A stretch of DNA of 19,072 bases, from positions 1-19,072 of the forward strand of contig DALTWQ010000018.1 in NCBI GenBank assembly GCA_029987025.1. Reading direction: 5' to 3'. The DNA is from Methanocorpusculum sp. Lineage in GTDB: Archaea > Halobacteriota > Methanomicrobia > Methanomicrobiales > Methanocorpusculaceae. The translations under genes were made by a program, and so were the position numbers. Below are positions 1 through 6,795 of this stretch, one piece after another (position 1 is the first letter of the stretch; every line of letters begins with the position of its first letter). The notes under the pieces are model-generated. The model worked only from the letters and a program-made list of their open reading frames with translations. It was not told the origin of the DNA and did no database searches.

Positions 1-51
1 TACGCTAATACCGCTGGAGCCCGTCGCCCTTCCGGACTAGGCCACGACCCC
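1..51 (-). tRNA. tRNA-Trp (CCA), 5' exon and start of intron, cut by window edge
   Basis: Read on the minus strand from base 51, the sequence gives a 7-nt acceptor strand GGGGTCG, TG at positions 8-9, a D arm (GCCT...GGGC with an AGTCCGG loop), then a 5-nt stem strand ACGGG and a CTCCAG loop start carrying anticodon CCA (bases 17-15). The expected complement CCCGT does not follow, so the anticodon stem is interrupted after position 37 (base 14), the canonical archaeal intron site. Bases 13-1 would be the start of the intron, and the 3' exon lies outside the window. Archaeal tRNA-Trp genes often carry an intron that holds box C/D guide elements for the tRNA's own methylation; too little intron is visible to test this here. 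Confidence 0.8.
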
Positions 52-76
52 TTGCAGTAGTTATATTGTCTCTTTC

Positions 77-87
77 CTATATTAATG
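77..87 (-). promoter_or_regulatory. TATA box of the tRNA-Trp gene
   Basis: On the minus strand this reads ATTAATATAGG, an A/T-rich archaeal TATA-like element centred about 30 bases upstream of the mature tRNA 5' end at base 51. That is the right distance for transcription starting at or just before the tRNA. A second AT-rich patch (62-70) is too close to serve. Confidence 0.45.
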
Positions 88-113
88 GTTTCGTTACTGA
101 TTCTGTTCAATTT

Positions 114-194
114 CAGACCGGATTTGTAAACCGGCGCTTAAATCAGTCTTTATTTCCGGTGACGGTCTTAATCCGGCTCATCAACTCCGGTCTG
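114..194. repeat. Short inverted repeat with CCGG-rich interior, non-coding
   Basis: CAGACCGGA at 114-122 is perfectly complementary to TCCGGTCTG at 186-194. Between them CCGG recurs several times, including a small internal hairpin CCGG-ATTTGTAAA-CCGG near 119-135. No convincing reading frame, T-arm consensus or promoter is present. It could be a structured RNA, a regulatory site upstream of tRNA-Trp, or chance structure. Bases 88-113 and 195-200 around it hold nothing I can name. Confidence 0.3.
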
Positions 195-200
195 CTTACG

Positions 201-378
201 TAAAAAAAGGCTCTTCGGCATTTAGTGTGAACTATGGTGTTTCTATCTCATCTGCGTAATCTGCGTCTGGGTAGGGCCTATACACTAACCAAAATGACCC
301 TCCTTATTCAAACATATCTAATGAGAATTTTCTAAATCAGAGTGTTCTTCACATAAAATGCCGAAGAGCCTAAAAAAA
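201..378. mobile_element. MITE-like element with terminal inverted repeats and 8-bp direct repeats
   Basis: GGCTCTTCGGCATTT at 209-223 is perfectly inverted at 356-370. With two mismatches the match extends inward through TGTGAA, to 209-231 against 348-370. The 162-bp unit is flanked on both sides by the same 8 bases, TAAAAAAA (201-208 and 371-378), which is what a target-site duplication looks like. The interior has no long reading frame and includes a short tandem phrase, CTGCGTAATCTGCGTC, at about 251-266. The right A-tract also supplies the T-run of the terminator for the neighbouring minus-strand gene, so the element appears to have inserted in, or to mimic, that terminator. The direct repeats are of low complexity, so chance is possible. 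Confidence 0.45.
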
Positions 379-408
379 GATATTTTTCAGAAATCCGCTT
401 ATCTGAAA
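372..408 (-). terminator. Terminator of the 399-674 gene
   Basis: TTTCAGA at 385-391 and TCTGAAA at 402-408 form a 7-bp stem that overlaps the stop codon. On the minus strand it is followed within a few bases by a run of seven T (378-372). T-rich tracts are the usual archaeal termination signal. Confidence 0.5.
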
Positions 409-674
409 TACGTCATATAGAGAATAATTCCTAAGAAAACGGCTGCCAGGACACAGAAAATAATGAGAAAGAGCGGGTCATTTCTTGTTGACGTTCCGGT
501 GCCCTCACGTTTCGGCACTCTGATGACCTCTTCTTTAATTTCTTTATAGGGATGTTCCGTTTCGAGTTTTTCAAACTCGGCATGTTCTTTCGCGGTAAAA
601 TCCGGATCAAGTTCAATCCGGGGCGATGCCTCGTTCTTTTTTTCCTCTGCGGATGGTATAATCTGTTCCTGCAT
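399..674 (-). CDS. Hypothetical small protein with one C-terminal membrane helix
   Basis: The product is 91 residues. Residues 1-65 are hydrophilic and charged, rich in Glu and Lys. Residues about 68-89 form one hydrophobic helix (LFLIIFCVLAAVFLGIILYM), leaving almost nothing after it, so this looks like a tail-anchored protein with the soluble part in the cytoplasm. ATG at 674 is preceded by AAAGGA at 690-685, about 10 bases away. Codon use matches the neighbours. It is divergent from the ABC transporter operon and has its own terminator. I do not recognise a family, and no function can be given. Confidence 0.7.
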   Translation of the reverse strand: MQEQIIPSAEEKKNEASPRIELDPDFTAKEHAEFEKLETEHPYKEIKEEVIRVPKREGTGTSTRNDPLFLIIFCVLAAVFLGIILYMTYFR

Positions 675-756
675 GATATTGATATCCTTTAGTGTACTGT
701 TTGTATATTCATTTGTTGTCTGATGAGAAAAAAATACTTCCTCAGTGATTGTAGGA

Positions 757-766
757 AACTATATCT
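757..766 (+). promoter_or_regulatory. TATA box of the ABC transporter operon
   Basis: AACTATATCT lies about 35 bases upstream of the ATG at 797, which would place the transcription start near 787 and give a leader of about 10 bases. No Shine-Dalgarno sequence is visible before this ATG, which fits a leaderless or very short-leader message. Confidence 0.4.
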
Positions 767-796
767 CTTCAGCAGTGAATAATAATCCGTATAATC

Positions 797-1513
797 ATGC
801 TTGAAATCAGCAATCTTACCAAGACCTATAAAGGCGGAAAAAAGGCAGTGTCAAATCTGTCTCTGACCATTGAGTCAGGTGATATCTACGGATTCATCGG
901 TCATAACGGAGCCGGAAAAACAACTGCTATCAAATGCATCGTAGGCATCAACGACTTTGATGAAGGATGCATCAGAATCGACGGTCACTCTGTATCTGAA
1001 GAGCCGCTTCTCTGCAAAAAAATAACTGCCTACATTCCTGACAATCCGGATTTATACGAATACTTAACCGGCATTCAGTATCTGAACTTCATCGCTGACA
1101 TGTTTTCTGTCTCCAGAGAAGACCGTACTGCACGTATGGCAAAATATGCGGATATGTTTGAAATCACCGAGTCGCTCGGCGACTCGATATCAACGTATTC
1201 GCACGGTATGAAGCAGAAACTTGCTGTCATCTCAGCCCTTATCCACAAACCGAAACTGCTGATTCTCGACGAACCGTTTGTAGGACTTGACCCGAAGGCA
1301 GCGTATGTCTTAAAGCAGATTATGCGTGAATTCTGTGCAGAAGGCGGAGCGGTATTCTTCTCCACGCACGTGCTGGATGTTGCTGAAAAGCTCTGCAATA
1401 AAATTGCCATCATCAAACAGGGCGAACTGATTGCATCAGGCAGTATCGACGAGTTAACTCACGGCGCCTCTCTTGAATCCGTGTTCCTGGAGGTTGTCGC
1501 ACGTGCTGAATAA
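797..1513 (+). CDS. ABC transporter ATP-binding protein (ABC-2 type exporter)
   Basis: A 238-residue nucleotide-binding subunit of full family length. The Walker A motif is GHNGAGKT (35-42), the signature region is YSHGMKQKL (134-142, with SHGM in place of SGGQ), Walker B is LLILDEP (154-160) with the D-loop GLDP after it, and the switch histidine is in STHVLD (189-194). The Q-loop position reads AYIPDNP, as in the CcmA/YxlF-like group of exporter ATPases. It would hydrolyse ATP in the cytoplasm to drive the membrane partner encoded by the next gene, whose start overlaps its 3' end. The substrate cannot be told from sequence; such pairs export drugs, peptides, lipids or enzymes. Confidence 0.9.
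   Translation: MLEISNLTKTYKGGKKAVSNLSLTIESGDIYGFIGHNGAGKTTAIKCIVGINDFDEGCIRIDGHSVSEEPLLCKKITAYIPDNPDLYEYLTGIQYLNFIADMFSVSREDRTARMAKYADMFEITESLGDSISTYSHGMKQKLAVISALIHKPKLLILDEPFVGLDPKAAYVLKQIMREFCAEGGAVFFSTHVLDVAEKLCNKIAIIKQGELIASGSIDELTHGASLESVFLEVVARAE
1489..1494 (+). promoter_or_regulatory. Ribosome binding site that fixes the permease start
   Basis: GGAGGT sits eight bases before GTG at 1503, inside the end of the ATPase gene. It argues for GTG 1503 rather than the in-frame TTG at 1473 as the permease start. Confidence 0.75.
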
Positions 1514-3083
1514 CGTACTCGCATTTACCAAAATTCATCTGCTGGGAAAAACAGGCATCAACGAGCTGCGGCACCCGGGCGACGCTAAGCGGCAGAAGCG
1601 GGCAAGAAGCATGGTGCTTCTCTACGTCATCGTAGGACTCGCTATTATACTGCTGATGACAAGAATGTCGCAGGTTCTGGCAGAAGCCCCTATGGCATCC
1701 AGTCTTCCTTCCTTTGCCCCCGTGATTGCATCTATACTGGTCTTTATCCTCAATATTTTCAAATCAGGTTCGACTATCTTTAATCTCAAACTGTTCGAGT
1801 CGGAAGTGGCTCTTCCGGTTACACCTGCCGATATTGTGCTGAGCAGATTTCTGGTGCTGTATCTGGTAAATCTTGCTGTATCAATGGTAATTACCGTTCC
1901 GGCGCTTATCGTCTGCGGATTATCGTTAGGAACAACTCCGTTATACGCCGTGCTTTCGATTCTCGGCATTCTTTTAATTCCCTTAATTCCGCTGACAGCA
2001 GCTCTTCTGTTAGGCACTTTTGTCTATGCGGTTTCCGCCAGGATGAAGCAGAGAAAACTGATTGCTCTTATCTTAGGCATGGTCCTTATGGTCGTTGCCT
2101 TTGTTCTCTACATACGGGTTATCTTCTCTTCAAATGCGCCGCTTCCGGAGATTCTGGCAAATCTGCTGCAGGACAATTCTGCCGCGGTTATGAACGTATA
2201 CCCTCCTGCTGAACTTTTTGCGTCGGGTGTTTTAGGCGATGTCCTTACCTTCCTTCTGTTCGCAGGTATATCTCTTGGGGTATTTGCGGCAGCAGCTGCC
2301 CTTGTTTCATGGAAATATGTTCCAATCTGTCAGGCGATGCAGGCACATGATGCAAAGCACAATTATGTTATGACCGAACAGCCCGCTCAGAAAGTTTCCA
2401 AAGCACTCTTCAAACGTGATATCAAACGCTACTTCTCCTCCACCCCGTATGTTATGAATACCATGTTCGGGTATGTGCTGATGGTTGTGGCCTCTGTTGC
2501 CATTCTCTTGGTAGGTGTGACATCCCTTAATGATATGCTCGGTTCTCCGGTTCTCAGTACAGTTGCTCCTCTTGTACTCGCGGTTCTTTGCGGCATGTCA
2601 TCAACGACAAGCGGTTCAATATCCATCGAGGGAAAACACTGGTGGATTACCCAGACGCTGCCGGTTTCTGCGAAGGGGATTTTCGCATCAAAGCTGATGG
2701 TTAACTTCGTCGTGGCACTGCCGTTTATGATAATCTCAATGATTCTTTTAGGAATAGCTGCGGTGTCGACGGTGCTTGATGTTGTGTTCCTGATTCTCCT
2801 GCCGTTCTGTTATCTCTACTTTATGTCGGTCTTAGGATTGTTCTGCAACATTCACTACCCGAAGTTCTACTGGGAATCAGAGACTGAAGCTGTTAAAAGC
2901 GGCGCGGCACTTCTTATCACCATTCTGATAGGTATTATCTCAATCGTTGCAGTATTTGCTGTATCGGTTGCCTTCTGGGACTTCAGATATGTCGTTCTTG
3001 CCGTTGTCGCTCTTGCAGCACTGGCTGCAGGTGTTGTACTGCACCGGAAAATCAATAAAACAGAGATTGCAGATATCAGGTAA
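1503..3083 (+). CDS. ABC-2 type transporter permease
   Basis: A 526-residue integral membrane protein that begins at GTG (VLNNVLAFTKIHLL...) and overlaps the ATPase gene by 11 bases, so the two are translationally coupled. A cytoplasmic basic stretch (about residues 20-37) is followed by many hydrophobic segments, roughly six in each half, separated by a polar region near residues 280-310 (AMQAHDAKHNYVMTEQP). The second half holds the segment SISIEGKHWWITQTLPVS, a feature of large putative ABC exporter permeases related to those of Firmicutes. Large size and two-half topology suggest that one or two copies form the channel with two ATPase subunits. Substrate unknown. Confidence 0.85.
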   Translation: MLNNVLAFTKIHLLGKTGINELRHPGDAKRQKRARSMVLLYVIVGLAIILLMTRMSQVLAEAPMASSLPSFAPVIASILVFILNIFKSGSTIFNLKLFESEVALPVTPADIVLSRFLVLYLVNLAVSMVITVPALIVCGLSLGTTPLYAVLSILGILLIPLIPLTAALLLGTFVYAVSARMKQRKLIALILGMVLMVVAFVLYIRVIFSSNAPLPEILANLLQDNSAAVMNVYPPAELFASGVLGDVLTFLLFAGISLGVFAAAAALVSWKYVPICQAMQAHDAKHNYVMTEQPAQKVSKALFKRDIKRYFSSTPYVMNTMFGYVLMVVASVAILLVGVTSLNDMLGSPVLSTVAPLVLAVLCGMSSTTSGSISIEGKHWWITQTLPVSAKGIFASKLMVNFVVALPFMIISMILLGIAAVSTVLDVVFLILLPFCYLYFMSVLGLFCNIHYPKFYWESETEAVKSGAALLITILIGIISIVAVFAVSVAFWDFRYVVLAVVALAALAAGVVLHRKINKTEIADIR

Positions 3084-3084
3084 G

Positions 3085-3126
3085 TTTTTTTTTCTGATGA
3101 GGTTAATCCTCATCACATCTTTTTTT
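3085..3126 (+). terminator. Terminator of the ABC transporter operon
   Basis: Directly after the permease stop there is a run of nine T (3085-3093), then an 8-bp hairpin TGATGAGG-TTAAT-CCTCATCA (3095-3115), then seven T (3120-3126). This is a strong archaeal-style termination region between convergent genes. Confidence 0.75.
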
Positions 3127-3128
3127 GT

Positions 3129-3134
3129 AAAAAA
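3129..3134 (-). terminator. T-run ending the FkbM transcript
   Basis: Six A on the plus strand are six T on the minus strand, ten bases past the stop codon of the FkbM-type gene. It probably ends the three-gene minus-strand transcript. Confidence 0.4.
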
Positions 3135-3144
3135 TCAGACTGTA

Positions 3145-3969
3145 TTAGACCCGTGCGTAGAACTTCTTCCACTTATCAGTAATCTTATACCGCGGATTTC
3201 CCGAGAGAATCAGATTTCGCATGACCTTTTTATCATCAGGCAGATGATACGTACAAAGCGAAAGCTTAGGCGCTGCACAGGCAAGAGTGTCCTGTGCGCC
3301 TGAAAGCATCAGCCGTTCTGCACCCTCGATATCTGCTTTGATAAATGCCGGCACAACACCGGATTCTCTGCAGAAAGCATCGATCGTTGTAATCTTTGCC
3401 GTCTCCTTTCTTCCCTCCTGGGAAAACACCATTGATGATCCTACAAGCGTACCGTCAAGAACCGTAAACTCAGCCGTACCCTCTTTATCTGCAAGAGCAT
3501 ATGGTACAATTTCGACCTGTTTTTCCAGTTCGGGATTAAGAGACATCGTCTTTCTTAAAATCTCGCGAGCTGCAGAAATCGGCTCAAACGCATAGACCTT
3601 TGCGCCCCGGTATGCCGCATAGAGCGAAAAAATACCTAAGTTTGCTCCGCAGTCGAAGACAACATCACCTGCTTCAACTTCGACATCAAGCCATTCATAC
3701 GGACCTTCGTCAATAAACTTGTAGGAGTTAAAAAGGCCGGGATAGAGAATATCTCCTATCTCCATCGCATAGTATGCCTCTTCGCGGGTAGGGTGTTCTG
3801 CGCGGGAAAGCAGCGGAAGCCGCAGTTCTCCGATTTTCAGACAGTCTTCATTTTTGCGCAGATGGCGGGATACCAGATGCTCGTACTGCAGACGATAGTA
3901 GTTTTCCGTACGGTCGGTAATGGTAAGCTTATACCGCAGCTTATCGCCGAGGGATATTTTATTTCTCAT
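3145..3969 (-). CDS. FkbM family methyltransferase
   Basis: A 274-residue SAM-dependent methyltransferase. The N-terminal 100 residues are a family-specific extension. The SAM-binding motif I is VVFDCGANLGIFSLYAA (103-119), the acidic strand end is YAFEP (126-130), NPELEKQVEIVPYALAD follows at 145-161, and the FkbM-typical KADIEGAE is at 211-218, followed by the PKLSLCTYH strand (234-242). The family typically O-methylates sugars or other small-molecule hydroxyls. ATG at 3969 shares its A with the TAA of the preceding gene (TAATG), so it is translationally coupled to two flippase-like membrane proteins. This points to methylation of a lipid-linked or surface glycan, by inference. Confidence 0.88.
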   Translation of the reverse strand: MRNKISLGDKLRYKLTITDRTENYYRLQYEHLVSRHLRKNEDCLKIGELRLPLLSRAEHPTREEAYYAMEIGDILYPGLFNSYKFIDEGPYEWLDVEVEAGDVVFDCGANLGIFSLYAAYRGAKVYAFEPISAAREILRKTMSLNPELEKQVEIVPYALADKEGTAEFTVLDGTLVGSSMVFSQEGRKETAKITTIDAFCRESGVVPAFIKADIEGAERLMLSGAQDTLACAAPKLSLCTYHLPDDKKVMRNLILSGNPRYKITDKWKKFYARV

Positions 3970-5018
3970 TACCCTGCTTCCTCATCGGGAATTACCTTCT
4001 TCATCCGTGCTTCACGTTTGACAATAATGAAGCTCGCAATAAATCCGATGATAAGATTCGAGTAGTAGAGAACAAGACGCAGAAGAACAACGAAAGGTCC
4101 GAGCATATTTCCAAGACCTAAGAGTGAGTAGAAACCTCCATAGACAGCTTCTGCGACACCGGTTCCTCCCGGAGTAAGCGGAATCATCAGAACAACTGCG
4201 ATGATTAACTGGAACACAATCGAAAGCAGAATATTCGGCGGAAATCCGAGGCCTACCATAATGACCGAGGCAATAGAATACTCGCAGCTCCAGAAGAGAA
4301 TCGAAAAGAGAAAACCTACAGCAAGACCCCAGCGTGCTTTTCCTGCAAAGTGGCGGAATGTACCATAGAACTGGTCAACACCGGTAACAACGCTTTCCTG
4401 CATCTTCTCCTGTTTTTCCTGTTTCATCTTCTTAGAGACAAGCCCTGCAATCTTCAAACCCCAGCGTTTGACGAGTTCCGGTTTTCTCATCACGGCAACC
4501 AGAAGAATAAGAATCGCGGTGAAAAATCCTGTTCCGCACCAGCCGGCGATAATTAATGCGCTGTCAATTTCTCCGTTATTGTACACCACAGAGAAAACAG
4601 TCATACCGATAATAACTCCGAGCACAAGAAGCACTGCTTCAAGCAGACGCTCAACCAGTACAACAGCTGTTGCATCAGCGACCGGAAGGTTTGCTTTGTA
4701 GAGTTCGTGGATTCTGATTGGCTCACCGCCAATCGAGGACGGAGTAATTGCTGCAAGAAGCTGACCTGCTGCTGCCATATTTACACAGTGGAACAGCGGC
4801 ACCCTGTATCCTAACGAGCGGCAGAGGAACAGAATTCTCGCGCCCCAGAACACCATAGCCAGAAGATGCAGACCGAAAGCGCCTAAAAGACACCAGACAT
4901 TCAGCTGCGCCAGGTTTTCAATAGTGTTCTCATCGAACGTGAGAAGAATTACCACAAGGAGAGCAACAAGTGAAAGACCTATGGAAATCCAGAGCAGTTT
5001 ATGATATTTTGCCTCCAT
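3969..5018 (-). CDS. Flippase-like / LPG synthase TM-domain protein (UPF0104), paralogue 2
   Basis: A 349-residue polytopic membrane protein of the lysylphosphatidylglycerol synthase TM family, which includes the archaeal AglD N-terminal type and YbhN. About eight hydrophobic segments are visible. Family hallmarks are TPSSIGGEPIRI (92-103) after two N-terminal helices, ER in LVERLLEAVL (121-130), and MIPLTPGGTGVAEAV near residue 280. It lacks the soluble LPG-transferase domain and any glycosyltransferase domain. Family members are implicated in movement or modification of polyprenyl or phospholipid intermediates. ATG at 5018 overlaps the TGA of the upstream paralogue by one base, and a GGGGGCGG stretch precedes it. 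Its N-terminal 130 residues align without gaps to paralogue 1, so the pair arose by tandem duplication. Confidence 0.87.
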   Translation of the reverse strand: MEAKYHKLLWISIGLSLVALLVVILLTFDENTIENLAQLNVWCLLGAFGLHLLAMVFWGARILFLCRSLGYRVPLFHCVNMAAAGQLLAAITPSSIGGEPIRIHELYKANLPVADATAVVLVERLLEAVLLVLGVIIGMTVFSVVYNNGEIDSALIIAGWCGTGFFTAILILLVAVMRKPELVKRWGLKIAGLVSKKMKQEKQEKMQESVVTGVDQFYGTFRHFAGKARWGLAVGFLFSILFWSCEYSIASVIMVGLGFPPNILLSIVFQLIIAVVLMIPLTPGGTGVAEAVYGGFYSLLGLGNMLGPFVVLLRLVLYYSNLIIGFIASFIIVKREARMKKVIPDEEAG

Positions 5019-6070
5019 CAGACCGCCCCCTTAAGTGCTTCATTTCCTTTTGCCTCGCGCCGCATAATAAGCATACTTGCGATAAAGCCGATTATCAGAT
5101 TGAAGTAATAGAAGATGAAGCGGTAGATAAGAACAAAGATGCCTACAATACTCGCCGGAATGATGATAGCATACAAAAGGCCGAGCGACACTTCAGCAAT
5201 ACCCACGCCCCCCGGTGTTATCGGAATCATCAGAATAACTGTCAGCAGCAGCTGCAGAATAATTGAGAGCAGGAACAGCTGCGCTGTCGGCTCAACACCG
5301 AGACCCCAGCAGATGAAAAAGGCAATGATAAACTCATTTACCCAGTAGAGGGCGGAAAAGAAAAATCCCCATACAATACCTGACTTGGATTTTCCTGCCA
5401 TTTCGTGCAGAGCGCCGTAGAAGTTATCTGCGTAGCCGGAAAACTTCATCTGCATCCTTTCTTTTGCGGCATCATCTTTCCGTTTCGTAATCAGGGATGC
5501 AATTTTACGGGCAAAGGCATGCCCCCAGGCAGGATGACCTGCCATAACAAAGAAGAGAAGAACAAGGGCGGCAAACAATCCTGCGCCGCAGTAGGCTGCA
5601 ATCATGCAGCCTTCCGGCAGCTGGATGTTGGAAAAAAACACTCCTAACAGAAACACACAGACACCTGTTCCCAACGCAAGAACAATGCCGTCAAAGACCC
5701 GTTCCATCGTAACAACCGCGGTTGCTTTTCCGCCCGGAACACCCGCTTTGGTTATCTCATAGACCCTTACCGGTTCACCACCGATTGATGATGGGGTTAC
5801 TGCTGCGATAAACATATTTGAGCAGACCAGATTGAAACAGTGGCGCATTGTTACTTTGTATCCTAATGATCTGCACATGAGTTTAATTCTCGCAGCCCAG
5901 AAGAAAAGCGATATGGTGTGCATCACAATTGCCAGAATCAGAAATGCCGGAATGCAGGACTGCAGCGCTTTGATGGTTTCTTCGTTGATGGTTACGATAA
6001 GGACGATAAAGAGGACTGTCAGACTGATTGCTAATGATATAATGAGCAGTCTCTTTTGATTCTTATCCAT
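5018..6070 (-). CDS. Flippase-like / LPG synthase TM-domain protein (UPF0104), paralogue 1
   Basis: A 350-residue polytopic membrane protein, first gene of a three-gene minus-strand unit. It carries the same hallmarks as its neighbour at the same positions: CRSLGYKV (66-73), TPSSIGGEPVRV (92-103), ER in TMERVFDGIV (121-130), and MIPITPGGVGIAEVS near the C-terminal third. It has no extra catalytic domain. The ATG at 6070 has no clear Shine-Dalgarno site; an AT-rich TTTATTATT element about 32 bases upstream (near 6102) would give an almost leaderless message. The two paralogues may form a heteromer or handle different lipid carriers; the sequence does not decide this. Confidence 0.87.
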   Translation of the reverse strand: MDKNQKRLLIISLAISLTVLFIVLIVTINEETIKALQSCIPAFLILAIVMHTISLFFWAARIKLMCRSLGYKVTMRHCFNLVCSNMFIAAVTPSSIGGEPVRVYEITKAGVPGGKATAVVTMERVFDGIVLALGTGVCVFLLGVFFSNIQLPEGCMIAAYCGAGLFAALVLLFFVMAGHPAWGHAFARKIASLITKRKDDAAKERMQMKFSGYADNFYGALHEMAGKSKSGIVWGFFFSALYWVNEFIIAFFICWGLGVEPTAQLFLLSIILQLLLTVILMIPITPGGVGIAEVSLGLLYAIIIPASIVGIFVLIYRFIFYYFNLIIGFIASMLIMRREAKGNEALKGAV

Positions 6071-6125
6071 AGACTACCATATAGATGTGACGCTGAATAA
6101 TAAATGTTTGCCGCTGGACGAGGGT

Positions 6126-6131
6126 AAAAAA
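6126..6131 (-). terminator. T-run downstream of hsp20
   Basis: Six A on the plus strand are six T on the minus strand, about ten bases past the hsp20 stop codon. This probably separates the hsp20 transcript from the membrane-protein unit. Confidence 0.4.
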
Positions 6132-6140
6132 GAATTTTGT

Positions 6141-6617
6141 TTATTCAATCTCGATAAGCGTTCCCTCTTCGGGAACACATTTCGGAAGAATAAGTTCCAT
6201 TATTCCGTTCTTGAAGGTTGCCTTTGCCCCTTCTGCTGCTGCTTTTGCAGGAAGGGTAATGGTACGTTCTCCTGAACAGAGTTTTCTTTCACGGAGATAG
6301 TAGTTCTCGCCGTCTGCTGTTTCGGTATCCTCGCTGACAGCTGTTTTGATTAAGACCGTGGTCGGATTTAGCAGACGTATGGTGATGTTTTCCTTTTCAA
6401 CGCCCGGGATGTCGCAGGTGATGATGAACTGCGTGTCGGTTTCAGTTACATCAACAGAGATGTCGGCGCAGGTTTTCGGAATGACATTTCTGATAGTATT
6501 TTTAGTTTCATCGCTTAACGGCAGATAGTCTGCTGCATATGTTCCCAGTTCCGAGATGAAGCGGTCAATTTCTGTTCCGAGCGATTCAAAGCTGAATGGT
6601 AATGATGGTACTGCCAT
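6141..6617 (-). CDS. Small heat shock protein, Hsp20 / alpha-crystallin family
   Basis: A 158-residue ATP-independent holdase chaperone. The alpha-crystallin domain spans about residues 48-147, with the strand-turn CDIPGVEKENITIRL (68-82), YYLRERKLCSGERTITLP (106-123), and the conserved A-x-x-x-x-NGI-M-x-L segment AKATFKNGIMELILPK (131-146). The C-terminal IEI (155-157) matches the I-x-I tail that docks into neighbouring subunits during oligomer assembly. It is monocistronic, with a TATA box near 6684-6692 and a perfect palindrome at the predicted start site, so repression under normal growth is likely. Confidence 0.92.
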   Translation of the reverse strand: MAVPSLPFSFESLGTEIDRFISELGTYAADYLPLSDETKNTIRNVIPKTCADISVDVTETDTQFIITCDIPGVEKENITIRLLNPTTVLIKTAVSEDTETADGENYYLRERKLCSGERTITLPAKAAAEGAKATFKNGIMELILPKCVPEEGTLIEIE

Positions 6618-6657
6618 ATATTTTTCCTCACTATTGATTTTGTCTTGATTCTATCTT

Positions 6658-6676
6658 GACTTACTAATAGTAAGTC
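6658..6676. promoter_or_regulatory. Perfect 19-bp palindrome, probable heat-shock operator of hsp20
   Basis: GACTTACTAATAGTAAGTC is a perfect inverted repeat with 9-bp arms around one base. The TATA-like AACTATTTATT on the minus strand (about 6684-6694) predicts transcription start near 6664, inside this palindrome. A site overlapping the start is where known archaeal heat-shock repressors such as Phr and HSR1 act. The regulator here is not in the window. Confidence 0.6.
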
Positions 6677-6683
6677 TCGTGAG

Positions 6684-6694
6684 AATAAATAGTT
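6684..6694 (-). promoter_or_regulatory. TATA box of hsp20
   Basis: On the minus strand this reads AACTATTTATT, preceded by a purine-rich AGA that could be part of a BRE. It predicts a start near 6664 and a leader of about 47 bases before the ATG at 6617; the leader contains GTGAGGAAAA, a likely ribosome binding site (GAGG). Confidence 0.5.
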
Positions 6695-6760
6695 TCTGTG
6701 ATGTAAGATATCTAAATCAGTTTTCCTTTCTTTCCGTTTTTTACTTCACCTGAATCAGAA

Positions 6761-6770
6761 TTTATATAAC
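6761..6770 (+). promoter_or_regulatory. TATA box of the CBS/ParB-like gene
   Basis: TTTATATAAC is a near-ideal archaeal TATA box, preceded by CAGAA. It lies about 30 bases before the ATG at 6796, so the message should be leaderless or have only a few leader bases. No Shine-Dalgarno site is present, in agreement. Confidence 0.65.
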
Positions 6771-6795
6771 GGTCCGGATTATATTAATAACATAG

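Noticed and set aside
114..194. A complete tRNA gene in this interval, on either strand
   Set aside because: The ends pair, but there is no T-loop consensus, no D-arm pattern and no anticodon arm in register.
1473..1502. TTG at 1473 as the start of the ABC permease
   Set aside because: GTG at 1503 has GGAGGT at an ideal distance, and the upstream residues (NPCSWRLSH) are only the ATPase 3' end read in another frame.
3287..3595. Plus-strand frame of about 100 codons within the FkbM gene
   Set aside because: It lies wholly antisense to a well-supported gene with clear SAM-binding motifs and resembles no protein.
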